A stretch of 64,000 bases of DNA from Microthrixaceae bacterium (GCA_020637195.1 JACJWK010000001.1:249548-313547), one strand, 5' to 3'. Shown: positions 43,156-54,198, numbered from the stretch's first letter. Notes: a model not told the origin generated them from the letters alone. Translations and numbers: made by a program.

Positions 43156-43732
43156 GACCGCGGAGCCGGCCGGGGGCGTGACCGCCACCGTCCCGCTCCC
43201 CGTGAAGATCGTGGTCGCCGGCGGCTTCGCCGTCGGCAAGACCACGCTGGTGGGCTCGATCAGCGAGATCGAGCCCCTCACGACCGAGGCGGCGATGACG
43301 AAGGTGAGCCTCGGCGTCGACGACGTCGGTGGAGCCGAGGCCAAGTCGTCCACGACGGTGGCCATGGACTTCGGTCGCGTGACCCTCGGCGAGGACCTCA
43401 TCCTCTACCTGTTCGGCACGCCCGGCCAGGACCGCTTCCGCTTCATGTGGGACGACCTCGTGCGCGGGGCCATCGGGGCGATCGTCCTCGTCGACACCAA
43501 CCGGCTGGCCGACTGCTTCCCGGCGGTCGACTACTTCGAGTCGATGGACGTGCCCTTCATCGTCGCGGTGAACTGCTTCCACGGGATGCTGTCGCACAAC
43601 GTGAACGACGTGCGCGAGGCCCTCGCGGTCTCGCCCGACGTGCCCTTGATCCTGTGTGACGCCCGCGACCGGGAGTCCACCAAGGCCGCCCTGCTCGAGC
43701 TGGTGCAGCACGCCATGCTGAAGGCGGTGTAG
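43136..43732 (+). CDS. cvnD: Conservon small GTPase (CvnD-like)
   Basis: A 198-residue Ras-like ATP/GTP-binding protein. P-loop GGFAVGKTTLVG (29-40) and switch II FGTPGQDRFRFMW are intact. The base-specificity NKxD is replaced by VNCFHG, as is usual in this family, so nucleotide choice is less strict on sequence grounds. With the roadblock and DUF742 proteins it should form the switch driven by the sensor ATPase. ATG 43136 lies behind GGAAAGG. The next gene is a separate unit 60 bp on. Confidence 0.93.
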   Translation: MGFRHSETAEPAGGVTATVPLPVKIVVAGGFAVGKTTLVGSISEIEPLTTEAAMTKVSLGVDDVGGAEAKSSTTVAMDFGRVTLGEDLILYLFGTPGQDRFRFMWDDLVRGAIGAIVLVDTNRLADCFPAVDYFESMDVPFIVAVNCFHGMLSHNVNDVREALAVSPDVPLILCDARDRESTKAALLELVQHAMLKAV

Positions 43733-43777
43733 CCCCCCGCCTTTCGCTTCGATGGCCGGGCCGCCCGCGACCGTCGG

Positions 43778-43783
43778 TACCAT
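43778..43783 (+). promoter_or_regulatory. TAnnnT -10 element of the GT2 gene
   Basis: TACCAT is 9 nt before GTG 43793. Confidence 0.38.
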
Positions 43784-43792
43784 CCAGCCTTC

Positions 43793-44680
43793 GTGGAGCT
43801 CCCGCCGGTCGACGTGGTGCTGATCCACTGGAACCAGCCCGAGCGGCTCCTGGCCGCCGCCCACCAGTACGGGCGCCAGGGCCTGCCGGTTCGGCTCACG
43901 GTGGTGGACAACGCCTCGGAGCCCGCGGCCGTGGAGCGACTGCGACGCGACCTGCCCAGGGTCGAGGGCGCGTTCGACCGGCCACCGCTGCTGCTCGAAC
44001 AGGACGCGAACCTCGGGTGGGGCCCCGGGGCCAACGTGGGGCTCCGACGCTGGTTGGCCGACCGGGACGGCTCGGAGTGGTGCGGGGTCGCCCCCCACGA
44101 CGCGCTCGCCGCCGACGGGACCCTCGCCCGGATCGTCGAGGAGGGCCGACGTCGGCCCGGTGCGGGGCTCATCAGCGCCGATGTGGGCGACGGGGCCGCC
44201 ACGGTGATCGACCCCTACTTCGGCACCGTCCTGCGCCCGGCGACGGTGGTGGAGGGCTGGGAGCCGATGCACTACCCGCACGGCACGCTGCTCCTGGCCC
44301 GCCGCGCCTGCCTCGACGAGATCGGGATCTTCGACGAGCGCTACTTCGCGTACTGCGAGGAGGCCGACCTGGGGGAGCGGGCGCGGCGGTCGGGCTGGGA
44401 GGTGGGCATCGTGCGGGGCGCCGACGTGCGCAACCCGTACATCGCCAACTCCCACGCCCTGGTCGACTACCTGGAGGAGCGCAACACGCTGCTGCTGGTG
44501 CGCGACAACTTCGGGCGCTGGGCGGCCACCGTGCGCCTGGGGCTCGGGCTCTGGATGGTCGCGCGAGGTGCCCGCGACCCCGCGAAGCGGCGCGACATCT
44601 TCGACGCCCGGGCTCGGCTGCGGGCCGCCGCCGACCACCTCCGCGGGCGCTACGGGCCACCACCGAACGACCTGCGGTGA
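43793..44680 (+). CDS. Family 2 glycosyltransferase (rhamnosyltransferase-like)
   Basis: A 295-residue GT-A enzyme. VDVVLIHWNQPERLL opens the nucleotide-sugar domain; VVDNASEP carries the conserved Asp-Asn; NLGWGPGANVGLRRWL and FDERYFAYCEEADLGERARR (with the catalytic-region E-E-D) resemble rhamnosyl/galactofuranosyl transferases. Donor and acceptor are unknown. No membrane helix. It is followed by an acyltransferase that may act on the same glycan. Confidence 0.88.
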   Translation: MELPPVDVVLIHWNQPERLLAAAHQYGRQGLPVRLTVVDNASEPAAVERLRRDLPRVEGAFDRPPLLLEQDANLGWGPGANVGLRRWLADRDGSEWCGVAPHDALAADGTLARIVEEGRRRPGAGLISADVGDGAATVIDPYFGTVLRPATVVEGWEPMHYPHGTLLLARRACLDEIGIFDERYFAYCEEADLGERARRSGWEVGIVRGADVRNPYIANSHALVDYLEERNTLLLVRDNFGRWAATVRLGLGLWMVARGARDPAKRRDIFDARARLRAAADHLRGRYGPPPNDLR

Positions 44681-44700
44681 CCCCGGGGCGCCGGGGGGTC
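44679..44700 (+). terminator. Weak GC hairpin after the GT2 gene
   Basis: GACCCC...GGGGTC arms (6 bp) frame a GC-rich core right at the stop codon; no T-run. It could end the GT2 transcript. Confidence 0.3.
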
Positions 44701-44777
44701 GGCGGTAGGCTGGCGTCGCTCCGGTGCCGGGGCGCGGACAGGGGTCCGTGCCCGCCGGAGGCCATCCGACCTCCTCG

Positions 44778-47078
44778 ATGACCGATCCCGACCGCGAGCC
44801 CGAGACCGACTCGTCCATCGTGACGACCGCGCCCGATGGCGAGGGCGACGGGGCGACGCGGCCGGCCACGGTCACGACGGCCACCCTCTTCGACCAGGAC
44901 GACTGGGCGCCCGTGCCCGACCCGCTCGACGCGGATCCGCCCGCGTCCGACGCGGGCCCCGACGACGACCCTGCGCCGGCCGGGCCCACCCTCTTCGACC
45001 AGGACGCCGCCCACCCGGCGCCCGCGGGCGCGGCCGCCGACGCGTCGCCCGCCGACGAGCTCGAGGACCCCACCCTCCAACCGCAGGCCGACCTCGCGCA
45101 CACTGCTCCCGCCGGCGCCACGGTCGCGGCCGCCCCCAAGGTGCACCTGCGCTACGAGCCCGCGCTCGACGGCCTCCGGGGCCTCGCCGTGCTCGGCGTG
45201 CTCTTCTTCCACGGGCAGTTCGCCTGGGCCCGCGGCGGCTTCCTCGGCGTGTCGACCTTCTTCACCCTCTCCGGGTTCCTCATCACCACCCTGCTCGTCA
45301 CCGAGCACCAGGGCAACGGCACGATCAGCCTGCGGAACTTCTGGACCCGGCGCTTCCGCCGGCTCATGCCGGCGTCGATCGTGGCGTTGGCGGGCATCTC
45401 GATCCTGTTCGGGTTCTTCGTCGCGGACGCGGCCCAGCTCAACGAGCTGCGCGGCGACGTCATCGCCGCGCTGGCCTACGTCGCCAACTGGCACTTCATC
45501 GCCGCCGACCAGTCCTACGCCGACCTGTTCACCGCGCCCTCACCGGTCCAGCACTTCTGGTCGTTGGCCATCGAGGAGCAGTTCTACGTGGTGTTCCCGC
45601 TGCTCGTGTTCGGCGTGCTGCGCGTCGCCCGCGGCGCCCGCCGTGTGCTGTTCGCCGTGCTGGTCGCGCTGACGGCCGCGTCGGTCGCGTGGATGCTGCA
45701 CCTCTACGAGCCGGGCCTCGACACGGCGCGGGTGTACTACTCGACGTTCACGCGGGCGGCCGAGTTGTTGATCGGGGCGCTCCTGGCCCTCGTGCTGCTC
45801 GGTCGCGAGCCCCTGCGTCGGGCCGGGCCCGTGCTGGCCGTCGGCGCCGCCGGGGTCCTCGGCTTCGGGATCACCATCTGGTGCTGGCTCAACCTCGACC
45901 AGTCCGACGGCGTGCTGTACCAGGGGGGCCTCGCCCTCTACGCCTGCGTCACCGCCGTGCTGATCTGGTCGGCGCTGCAGGTCGCGGGGCCCATCCCCGA
46001 GATCTTCTCGAAGTCCGGGATCGTCGCCCTCGGCAAGATCTCCTACGGCGTCTACCTGTACCACTGGCCGATCTTCCTGTGGCTGACGCCCGAGCGCACC
46101 GGCCTCGCGCTGTGGCCGCTGTTCGTGCTGCGCGTGGCGGTCACCATCGGCGTGTCGCTCGTCTCGTACCACTACCTCGAGCAGCCCGTGCGCCAGCGGG
46201 TGCTGCTGGTGAAGCCCCGCTCCTGGCTGGTGGCGCCCGCCGCGGTCACCGCGGTGGCCATGGCGGTGATCCTGGTCACCCTGAACCCGCCGGCCGTCCC
46301 CGACCTCGACTTCACCGAGGCCACCGAGGCCATCGAGGCCATCGAGGCCCCGTCGACGTCGCCCGAGGCGCTCGCGGAGCAGGCCCAGGACCTCGAGGAC
46401 GCCGTCCCGGTCGCGGCGACGACGGCGCCTACGGTGAACAAGGTGCTGCTCGTCGGCGACTCGGTGATGGGCCAGGCCTACCCGTTCTTCCGGGACCGTT
46501 TCGCCGAGCGGGGGATCGTCACCGGCTACGCCGGTGGGCCCGGCACCGGGCCGCTCAACCCGCAGGGCGAAGGCGACTGGCTCAGCCAGATCGACCGGTG
46601 GGTGAGCGACTTCGACCCGGACGTCGTGGTCATCGAGGCGTGCTGCGACTACACGTACCCGCCCGACGAGCTGTACGAGCTGCCCGACGGCACCGAGGTG
46701 CTCCCCAACACCGACCTCGCGTACCAGACGTGGGAGCAGGTGAGCCGGGAGATGATCCGGCGGGCCGGGGCGGGTGGCGCCCGGGTGTTCTGGGTGATCT
46801 CGCCGCCGGTGAGCACCAACGGCTACTACGGACCGATGGAGGACCACGTGGCCCGCCTCAACGAGATCTACCGGGGCCTTCCGGTCCCCAAGATCGACTG
46901 GGCCACCCCGTCGAGCCTCGACGGCGAGTACGCCGACGACCTGCCCATCGGCCCGGACGGCGCGCTCGTGCGGGTGCGGGCCGACGACGGGTTGCACTAC
47001 ACGCCCGAGGGTGACCTGCTCCTCGCCGACGCGACGCTGCGCACGATGCTCCAGCTCGAGGCCCGCCCCGGCTTCTAG
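44778..47078 (+). CDS. OatA-like acyltransferase with a C-terminal SGNH esterase domain
   Basis: A 766-residue two-domain protein. Residues 1-115 are an acidic Pro-rich cytosolic tail with a repeated ATLFDQD/PTLFDQD element. Residues about 125-480 form the acyltransferase-3 membrane domain (LDGLRGLAVLGVLFFHGQ, FTLSGFLITTLL, FWSLAIEEQFYVVFP). About 555-766 is an extracytoplasmic SGNH domain with VGDSVMGQAYP and the Asp-His pair in DDGLHYTPEGD. Such proteins O-acetylate peptidoglycan or polysaccharides outside the cell. The start is ATG 44778; GTG 44724 would add 18 residues. Confidence 0.9.
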   Translation: MTDPDREPETDSSIVTTAPDGEGDGATRPATVTTATLFDQDDWAPVPDPLDADPPASDAGPDDDPAPAGPTLFDQDAAHPAPAGAAADASPADELEDPTLQPQADLAHTAPAGATVAAAPKVHLRYEPALDGLRGLAVLGVLFFHGQFAWARGGFLGVSTFFTLSGFLITTLLVTEHQGNGTISLRNFWTRRFRRLMPASIVALAGISILFGFFVADAAQLNELRGDVIAALAYVANWHFIAADQSYADLFTAPSPVQHFWSLAIEEQFYVVFPLLVFGVLRVARGARRVLFAVLVALTAASVAWMLHLYEPGLDTARVYYSTFTRAAELLIGALLALVLLGREPLRRAGPVLAVGAAGVLGFGITIWCWLNLDQSDGVLYQGGLALYACVTAVLIWSALQVAGPIPEIFSKSGIVALGKISYGVYLYHWPIFLWLTPERTGLALWPLFVLRVAVTIGVSLVSYHYLEQPVRQRVLLVKPRSWLVAPAAVTAVAMAVILVTLNPPAVPDLDFTEATEAIEAIEAPSTSPEALAEQAQDLEDAVPVAATTAPTVNKVLLVGDSVMGQAYPFFRDRFAERGIVTGYAGGPGTGPLNPQGEGDWLSQIDRWVSDFDPDVVVIEACCDYTYPPDELYELPDGTEVLPNTDLAYQTWEQVSREMIRRAGAGGARVFWVISPPVSTNGYYGPMEDHVARLNEIYRGLPVPKIDWATPSSLDGEYADDLPIGPDGALVRVRADDGLHYTPEGDLLLADATLRTMLQLEARPGF

Positions 47079-47098
47079 CGGTTGAGGCCGGGGCGTTG

Positions 47099-47416
47099 TC
47101 AGTCGGGGAGCTGGCCGTCCTCGACCGCGGCCACGGCGGGGCGCACCCGCAGCAGGTACCAGCAGCTGATGGCGATCCCGCCGACGACGGTGAGCACACC
47201 GAAGGCGATCGCCACGAGCCACACGATGCGGTTGCGGCCCGAGAGGGCCCAGGCCCACGACGGTCGCCGGGCCACGTCGAGGAAGGCCCACAGCGACAGG
47301 CCCAGCGGCAGGAGGAAGAAGACGGCCTTGAGGGTCTCCCACGCCAGGGTGCCGAGACCGACGTCCTCGCCGGCGGCGTTGACCGCCAGCAGCGCCAGGG
47401 ACAGGAGCGTGCCCAC
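47099..47416 (-). CDS. Small polytopic membrane protein (DUF2516-like)
   Basis: A 105-residue protein with three hydrophobic segments: LLSLALLAVNAA, LKAVFFLLPLGLSLWAFLDV and RIVWLVAIAFGVLTVVGGIA. The WAFLDVARRP element and the size recall the DUF2516 family, but I hold this loosely. The GTG start lies 2 bp downstream of the stop of the 187-residue gene, so the two form a unit. Confidence 0.62.
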   Translation of the reverse strand: MGTLLSLALLAVNAAGEDVGLGTLAWETLKAVFFLLPLGLSLWAFLDVARRPSWAWALSGRNRIVWLVAIAFGVLTVVGGIAISCWYLLRVRPAVAAVEDGQLPD

Positions 47417-47418
47417 CC

Positions 47419-47982
47419 TCAGATCGGCGCCTCGGCGTAGGCCTGGTTCCACAGCCGGTCGTAGCCGAGGTCGGTGAGGCGCCGGGACCAGGCGTCGGCC
47501 CGGGAGGGGGAGTCGTCGCCCGCGGCCAGCGGGTCGGCGAGCAGCAGGTCGGCCATGGCGTCGGTCAGCGGGTAGCCGCTGCGGGCGGGGTCGTCGACGT
47601 CGAGGAGGTCGCGCAACGCCGACTCGGCGCCGTCGCGGGTGCTGTCGTACGGGCGCACCGAGCTGGCCTGGAAGCGGATCACCGCCACCGCGAGGGCCTC
47701 GTCGCTGAACGTCCGCCGCAGCCACAGCGGCTGGCGACGGTCCTCGGTGGCGACCGCGGCGGCGTCGGTGGCGTCGAGCGCGACCACGAGCCGCCAGCCG
47801 GGCAGCTCGCCCACCACGCCGGCGACCGTGGCCTCGGCCGGCCCGTCGTGCCAGGTCACCGACGGCTCGTCGTCGACCGTGAACGGGGTGCCGGGTAGGG
47901 CCCGGCCCAGCGCCGCCTCCACGGCGACGCGCACCTCGGGCCACGGGCGCTTGGCGCCCCCGATCCGCAGCAGCCGGGCCAT
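47419..47982 (-). CDS. Soluble hypothetical protein
   Basis: A 187-residue protein of unknown family. The N-terminal half is beta-rich (ATVAGVVGELPGWRLVVALD), the C-terminal half helical (ALRDLLDVDDPARSG, DAMADLLLADPLAAGDD). No signal, membrane helix or motif. ATG 47982 is used. It probably shares a transcript with the small membrane protein that follows. Confidence 0.6.
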   Translation of the reverse strand: MARLLRIGGAKRPWPEVRVAVEAALGRALPGTPFTVDDEPSVTWHDGPAEATVAGVVGELPGWRLVVALDATDAAAVATEDRRQPLWLRRTFSDEALAVAVIRFQASSVRPYDSTRDGAESALRDLLDVDDPARSGYPLTDAMADLLLADPLAAGDDSPSRADAWSRRLTDLGYDRLWNQAYAEAPI

Positions 47983-48046
47983 CGCCTCACCCTACGCGCC
48001 ACCGGCATCGGGACGGCCGGTCGCGGCGCCACGATCTGGTGCCGGG

Positions 48047-48067
48047 TGCCATCCATGGCAGTAGACT
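48047..48067 (+). promoter_or_regulatory. VapB-type operator and leaderless promoter of vapBC
   Basis: TGCCAT-CC-ATGGCA (48047-48060) is a perfect inverted repeat that abuts TAGACT (48062-48067), which lies 6 nt before ATG 48074. A repressor bound there would cover the RNA polymerase site, the usual autoregulation of AbrB-type antitoxins. Confidence 0.6.
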
Positions 48068-48073
48068 CGATGC

Positions 48074-48355
48074 ATGGTTGTGCACGTGTTCCATGATCTC
48101 GATCCCGATTCTGTGCGGACGGTCGAGATCTCACAGGGTGGGCAGATCTCCATCCCGGCGGCCGTGCGCCGGCGCTGGGGGAGCCGTCGGGTGCGGGTGG
48201 TCGACGCCGGCGACCGACTCATCGTCGAGCCGGTCCCGGACGACCCCATCGACCGGGCCCGCGGGTCGCTACGACTCGAACGCGGCCTGACGACCGAGTC
48301 GCTCCGTGCGGCCGGCCGCGAGGAGGACGCCGTGGACGAAGGCCGAGGTCGGTAG
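48074..48355 (+). CDS. vapB: AbrB/SpoVT-type antitoxin (VapB)
   Basis: A 93-residue antitoxin. The swapped-hairpin AbrB DNA-binding domain covers about 15-53 (VEISQGGQISIPAAVRRRWG). The acidic and flexible C-terminus (about 55-93) should wrap the VapC toxin. The toxin starts right after its stop codon (TAGGTG). A perfect palindrome upstream is a likely binding site. Confidence 0.88.
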   Translation: MVVHVFHDLDPDSVRTVEISQGGQISIPAAVRRRWGSRRVRVVDAGDRLIVEPVPDDPIDRARGSLRLERGLTTESLRAAGREEDAVDEGRGR

Positions 48356-48790
48356 GTGCTGCTCGATGCGTTCGCCCTCGTCGCGTACCTGGTCGACGAG
48401 CCTGCCGCCGAAGAGGTGGCCGCCATGCTGCACGACCGGGACGACCCGCCCGTCGTCAACGCGGTGAACCTGGCCGAGGTGATCGACCGGACCGCGCGCG
48501 TGGGTGGCCTCGAGCTGGCCGACATCCTCCGGCACGTCACCTGGCTACGTGACGGCGGTCTCGAGGTGCTGGCGGTCGATGCCTTCGACGGCGCAGTGGC
48601 CGGATCGCTGCGGGCGCAGTTCTACGACCGGGACACCCGACCGCTGTCGCTGGCTGACTGCTGCGCGCTCGCCAGCACGGTGCGCTACGACCAGGCCCTG
48701 GCGACCGCGGATCCCGACCTGGCCTGGGCTGCTCGCGAGATGGACGTGGCGGTGGCGCCCCTGCCGGACTCCCGGGGGCGACGGCCGTGA
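48356..48790 (+). CDS. vapC: PIN-domain ribonuclease toxin (VapC)
   Basis: A 144-residue PIN protein. The acidic residues that hold the metal are in place: D4 (LLDAFAL), E41 (NLAEVID), D101 (LSLADCCAL) and D119 (TADPDLA). VapC toxins cleave tRNA or rRNA in known cases; the target here is not predictable. GTG 48356 directly follows the antitoxin stop. It is convergent with lon. Confidence 0.9.
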   Translation: MLLDAFALVAYLVDEPAAEEVAAMLHDRDDPPVVNAVNLAEVIDRTARVGGLELADILRHVTWLRDGGLEVLAVDAFDGAVAGSLRAQFYDRDTRPLSLADCCALASTVRYDQALATADPDLAWAAREMDVAVAPLPDSRGRRP

Positions 48791-48935
48791 TCGCCCCGCG
48801 GCCCGACGGAGGCGGAGACGGGCCGGCCCGCGGTTCTGGATCTGCGCCCGGCTGAGAGCTGGGCCGACCGCCGGGGACCACCGTGGCGTGTCGGGCACGC
48901 CCCGATGGTCCCCGAGCGGGGAGGAGCCGGTTCGC

Positions 48936-51362
<2,427 letters not shown>

Positions 51363-51476
51363 GGGGTGCTCCCTCGGGGGATCGCTGCTGGGGGTGGTCC
51401 AGGGTAAGCCCAATGACGGGATTACACGATTACATCGCCCCACAACCTCGGCCCGGGCCGGCGCATTCCCGCCCGG

Positions 51477-51482
51477 TACGGT
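51477..51482 (+). promoter_or_regulatory. TAnnnT -10 element of the oxidoreductase gene
   Basis: TACGGT is 7 nt before GTG 51490. Confidence 0.45.
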
Positions 51483-51489
51483 CGCCGTC

Positions 51490-52539
51490 GTGACCGTGCG
51501 CGTCGGCTTCCTCGGGGCGGGCTTCATCGCCACCTTCCACTCCAAGATGCTGCGGGGCGCCGCCCGGGCCGGCCTCGACGTGGCCTGGGCGGGCGTCCAC
51601 GACCCGGACGTGGCCAAGGCCGAGGCCTTCGCCGCCGCCTCCGGCGCCCCGGTGTGCGCCTCCGTGGCGGAGGTGCTCGACCGCTCGGACGCCGTGTTCG
51701 TCTGCACGTGGACGGCGGCGCACCCCGCCCTCGTGGACCAGGTGGTCGAGCGGGGCCTGGCCGTCTTCTGCGAGAAGCCCCTCGCGGTCGACCTGGCCGG
51801 CGCCACCGCCATGACCCGCGCGGTCGAGGCGGCGGGCGTGACCAACCAGGTCGGGCTCGTGCTGCGGCGCTCGCCCGCCTTCCTCCACACCCGCGCCCTG
51901 ATCGCCGACGAGCGCAGCGGGCGCGCCATGAGCGTCGTGTTCCGCGACGACCAGTACCTGCCCGTCCAGGGCCAGTACGGCTCCGACTGGCGGGCCGACC
52001 CCGACAAGGCCGGGTCGGGGGCGCTCCTCGAGCACTCGATCCACGACGTCGACGTCCTCGAGTGGCTCCTCGGCCCCGTCGAGGTGGTCAACGGCCACAC
52101 CGCCGCCTTCCACGGGATCCCGGGCATCGAGGACGACGTGGCCGCCACCTTCCGCTTCGCCAACGGCGCCCTCGGCGTGCTCACGTCGGTCTGGCACGAC
52201 CTGCTGGAGCGCCCGAGCCTGCGACGGGTCGAGGTCTTCTGCGAGCGCCTCCACGTGGTCGTCGAGGACGACTGGTTCGGGCCGGTGCACTGGACCCGGG
52301 CGGGCGAGGCGACCCGGACCCTCGAGGGGGCCGAGCTCCACGAGGCCACCGCCGGGGACGACCCCGACGCGGGGAACCCCGACGCCGCCTTCGTGCGGGC
52401 CGTGGCCGAGGGTCGGCCGGCCGGGCCGACCTTCGCCGACGCCCTGCGGGCCCACGTGGTCACCGACGCGATCTACCGGTCGGCGGCGACCGGCGGGGCG
52501 CCCGTCGAGGTCCACCCCGGCCTGCCCCCACTGGGGTGA
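51490..52539 (+). CDS. Gfo/Idh/MocA family oxidoreductase
   Basis: A 349-residue NAD(P)-dependent sugar or cyclitol dehydrogenase. The Rossmann start is GFLGAGFIATFHSKML; CEKPLAVDLAGA is the family's catalytic-lysine motif, and the C-terminal half follows the GFO_IDH_MocA_C pattern (HSIHDVDVLEWLLGPVEVV). The substrate is unknown. The start is supported by the -10 seven nt upstream. The following gene begins inside its stop codon (GTGA). Confidence 0.9.
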   Translation: MTVRVGFLGAGFIATFHSKMLRGAARAGLDVAWAGVHDPDVAKAEAFAAASGAPVCASVAEVLDRSDAVFVCTWTAAHPALVDQVVERGLAVFCEKPLAVDLAGATAMTRAVEAAGVTNQVGLVLRRSPAFLHTRALIADERSGRAMSVVFRDDQYLPVQGQYGSDWRADPDKAGSGALLEHSIHDVDVLEWLLGPVEVVNGHTAAFHGIPGIEDDVAATFRFANGALGVLTSVWHDLLERPSLRRVEVFCERLHVVVEDDWFGPVHWTRAGEATRTLEGAELHEATAGDDPDAGNPDAAFVRAVAEGRPAGPTFADALRAHVVTDAIYRSAATGGAPVEVHPGLPPLG

Positions 52540-53186
52540 GCGACCCCGGCCGGGCGCGGCCCGCTCGCCCCGTGCGCCACGCGATGGCGGGGCTCATCGC
52601 CGGCGCCGGCTTCGCCTCGGGCGACCGCCTCGTCGTCGGCCACTGGTCGGTCACGCCCCTCGGGCCGTTCAGCGACGTGATGTGGGCCTCGCCCGACGGC
52701 ACCCGCACGCTGTGGGTGGCCGACGAGCGCATCGGCGCCTTCATCAGTGCGGTGTACGAGTTCGACGCGGTCGAGGTCACCGACCTGGTGGTCGAGGGCG
52801 ACGCCCGCCGCCTCACCGCCCGGGCGGACTGGTTCGACCTCACCCTGACCGGCGGCCGGGCCCGGCCCATCCCGTTCCGGCGCCCGGCCTGGTTCACCCG
52901 TCACGTCGAGGGGCCGATCGCCCGGGCGGTGATGGGCGTGCGGACCTACGGCGTGAGCCCCACGGGTGTGCGGGAGTGGTACCGCGCCGACGCCTGGCGT
53001 CCGGTGACCGGCGGGCACCTCACGGTCCGGGGCGAGGACCTCGGCGCGCCCGGGCCGGTGCGCCCGGCGGCGGGCTTCGGGTTCAGCGAGCCCCCCGAGC
53101 GTCCCACCATCACCCGGGTGCGGCCGCTGCTGGAGGATCCCACCGGCGCGCTCGACGCCCTGCTGGACCGTCTGCGTCCCGCCTGA
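52536..53186 (+). CDS. Soluble hypothetical protein coupled to the oxidoreductase
   Basis: A 216-residue beta-rich protein, family not recognised: HAMAGLIAGAGFASGDRLVV, GTRTLWVADERIGAFISAVYEF, EGDARRLTARADWFDLTL and EPPERPTITRVRPLLEDPTG. No signal or membrane helix. GTG 52536 overlaps the oxidoreductase stop, so the pair is likely co-produced; a joint role is inference only. An ATG at 52584 is a shorter alternative start. Confidence 0.65.
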   Translation: MSDPGRARPARPVRHAMAGLIAGAGFASGDRLVVGHWSVTPLGPFSDVMWASPDGTRTLWVADERIGAFISAVYEFDAVEVTDLVVEGDARRLTARADWFDLTLTGGRARPIPFRRPAWFTRHVEGPIARAVMGVRTYGVSPTGVREWYRADAWRPVTGGHLTVRGEDLGAPGPVRPAAGFGFSEPPERPTITRVRPLLEDPTGALDALLDRLRPA

Positions 53187-53192
53187 GCGCGG

Positions 53193-54176
53193 TCAGGGAC
53201 GCAGGACGACCTTGCCGGTGGTGGACCGGCCGGTGAGGGCGGCGAGGGCGTCGGCCGCGTCGGCGAGGGGCCGCTCGGCCGACACGAGCGGGTGGATGCG
53301 GCCCTGCTCCCAGAGCGCCACGAGCTCGGCGTGGCACCGCTGGACCAGCTCGGGGTCGCGGGTGCGGTATCCGCCCCAATGGACGCCGACCACCGAGTAG
53401 TTCTTGACCAGCACGTGGTTGGTGGGGGCGTCGGCCGGGCGACCGCCGGCGAAGCCGATGACGAGCAGCCGGCCCTCCCAGGCGATGCAGCGTCGGGACC
53501 GGTCGAACGTGTCGCCGCCCACGGAGTCGTAGATCACGTCGGCGCCCCGGCCGTCGGTGAACTCGCGGACGGCGGCGACGAAGTCCTCGGCCCGGTAGTC
53601 GACGGCCACGTGGGCGCCGAGCGCCCGGCAGCGCGCGACCTTCTCCGGGCCACCCGCGGTGGCCACGACCCGGGCCCCGGCGGCCACGGCCAGCTCGATC
53701 GCGGCGGAGCCGACCCCGCCGGCGCCGGCGTGCACGAGCACGGTCTCGCCGGGCCGGAGTCGGGCCCGGTGGTGCAGGGCGAACCAGCCGGTCTGGTAGG
53801 CCACCGGCAGCGCCGCGGCCTCGGCGGCACCGAGCGCCTCGGGGATCGCGAACACGTCGTGCTCGGCGGCGAGGGCGTGGGTGGCCAGGCCGCCGTGGGG
53901 GAGTGAGGTCAGGGCGACGACCCGGGCGCCCAGCAGGGCCCCGGCCCCCTCGCCGGCGGCCTCGACCCGACCGCAGACCTCGAGACCCGGCGTGAAGGGC
54001 AGCGGCGGGTGCTCCTGGTAGGTGCCGTCGCACAGCAGCGAGTCGGCGAAGTTCAGCGCGCAGGCCTCGACCGCGACCCGCACCTGGCCGGGGCCGGGGA
54101 CGGGCTCGGCCAGGCCGTCCTCGAGCACCAGGACGTCCGCCGGGGCGCCGTGCTCGTGGACCCGCCAGGCGCGCAT
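53193..54176 (-). CDS. NADPH:quinone oxidoreductase (MDR family)
   Basis: A 327-residue medium-chain dehydrogenase of the quinone-reductase type. It lacks the structural-zinc cysteine cluster. NADPH-binding HAGAGGVGSAAIELAVAAGA, ADVIYDSVGGDTF and the C-terminal ALTGRSTTGKVVLRP are present. It reduces quinones or enones with NADPH. ATG 54176 is preceded by TAGTGT six nt upstream on the minus strand, only 22 bp from the divergent decarboxylase region. Confidence 0.9.
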   Translation of the reverse strand: MRAWRVHEHGAPADVLVLEDGLAEPVPGPGQVRVAVEACALNFADSLLCDGTYQEHPPLPFTPGLEVCGRVEAAGEGAGALLGARVVALTSLPHGGLATHALAAEHDVFAIPEALGAAEAAALPVAYQTGWFALHHRARLRPGETVLVHAGAGGVGSAAIELAVAAGARVVATAGGPEKVARCRALGAHVAVDYRAEDFVAAVREFTDGRGADVIYDSVGGDTFDRSRRCIAWEGRLLVIGFAGGRPADAPTNHVLVKNYSVVGVHWGGYRTRDPELVQRCHAELVALWEQGRIHPLVSAERPLADAADALAALTGRSTTGKVVLRP

Positions 54177-54182
54177 CTCCCG

Positions 54183-54192
54183 ACACTACGTT
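54183..54192. promoter_or_regulatory. Overlapping divergent -10 elements
   Basis: ACACTA (54183-54188), read TAGTGT on the minus strand, serves the quinone reductase (6-nt gap). TACGTT (54187-54192) on the plus strand lies 6 nt before ATG 54199. The two hexamers overlap by 2 bp, so both promoters cannot be occupied at once. Confidence 0.5.
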
Positions 54193-54198
54193 CTCGGC

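Noticed and set aside
51405..51445. GATTACA direct repeat between lon and the oxidoreductase as an operator
   Set aside because: Two copies 8 bp apart are too little evidence, and neither the HspR-type CTTGAGT repeat nor a clear -35 is present.
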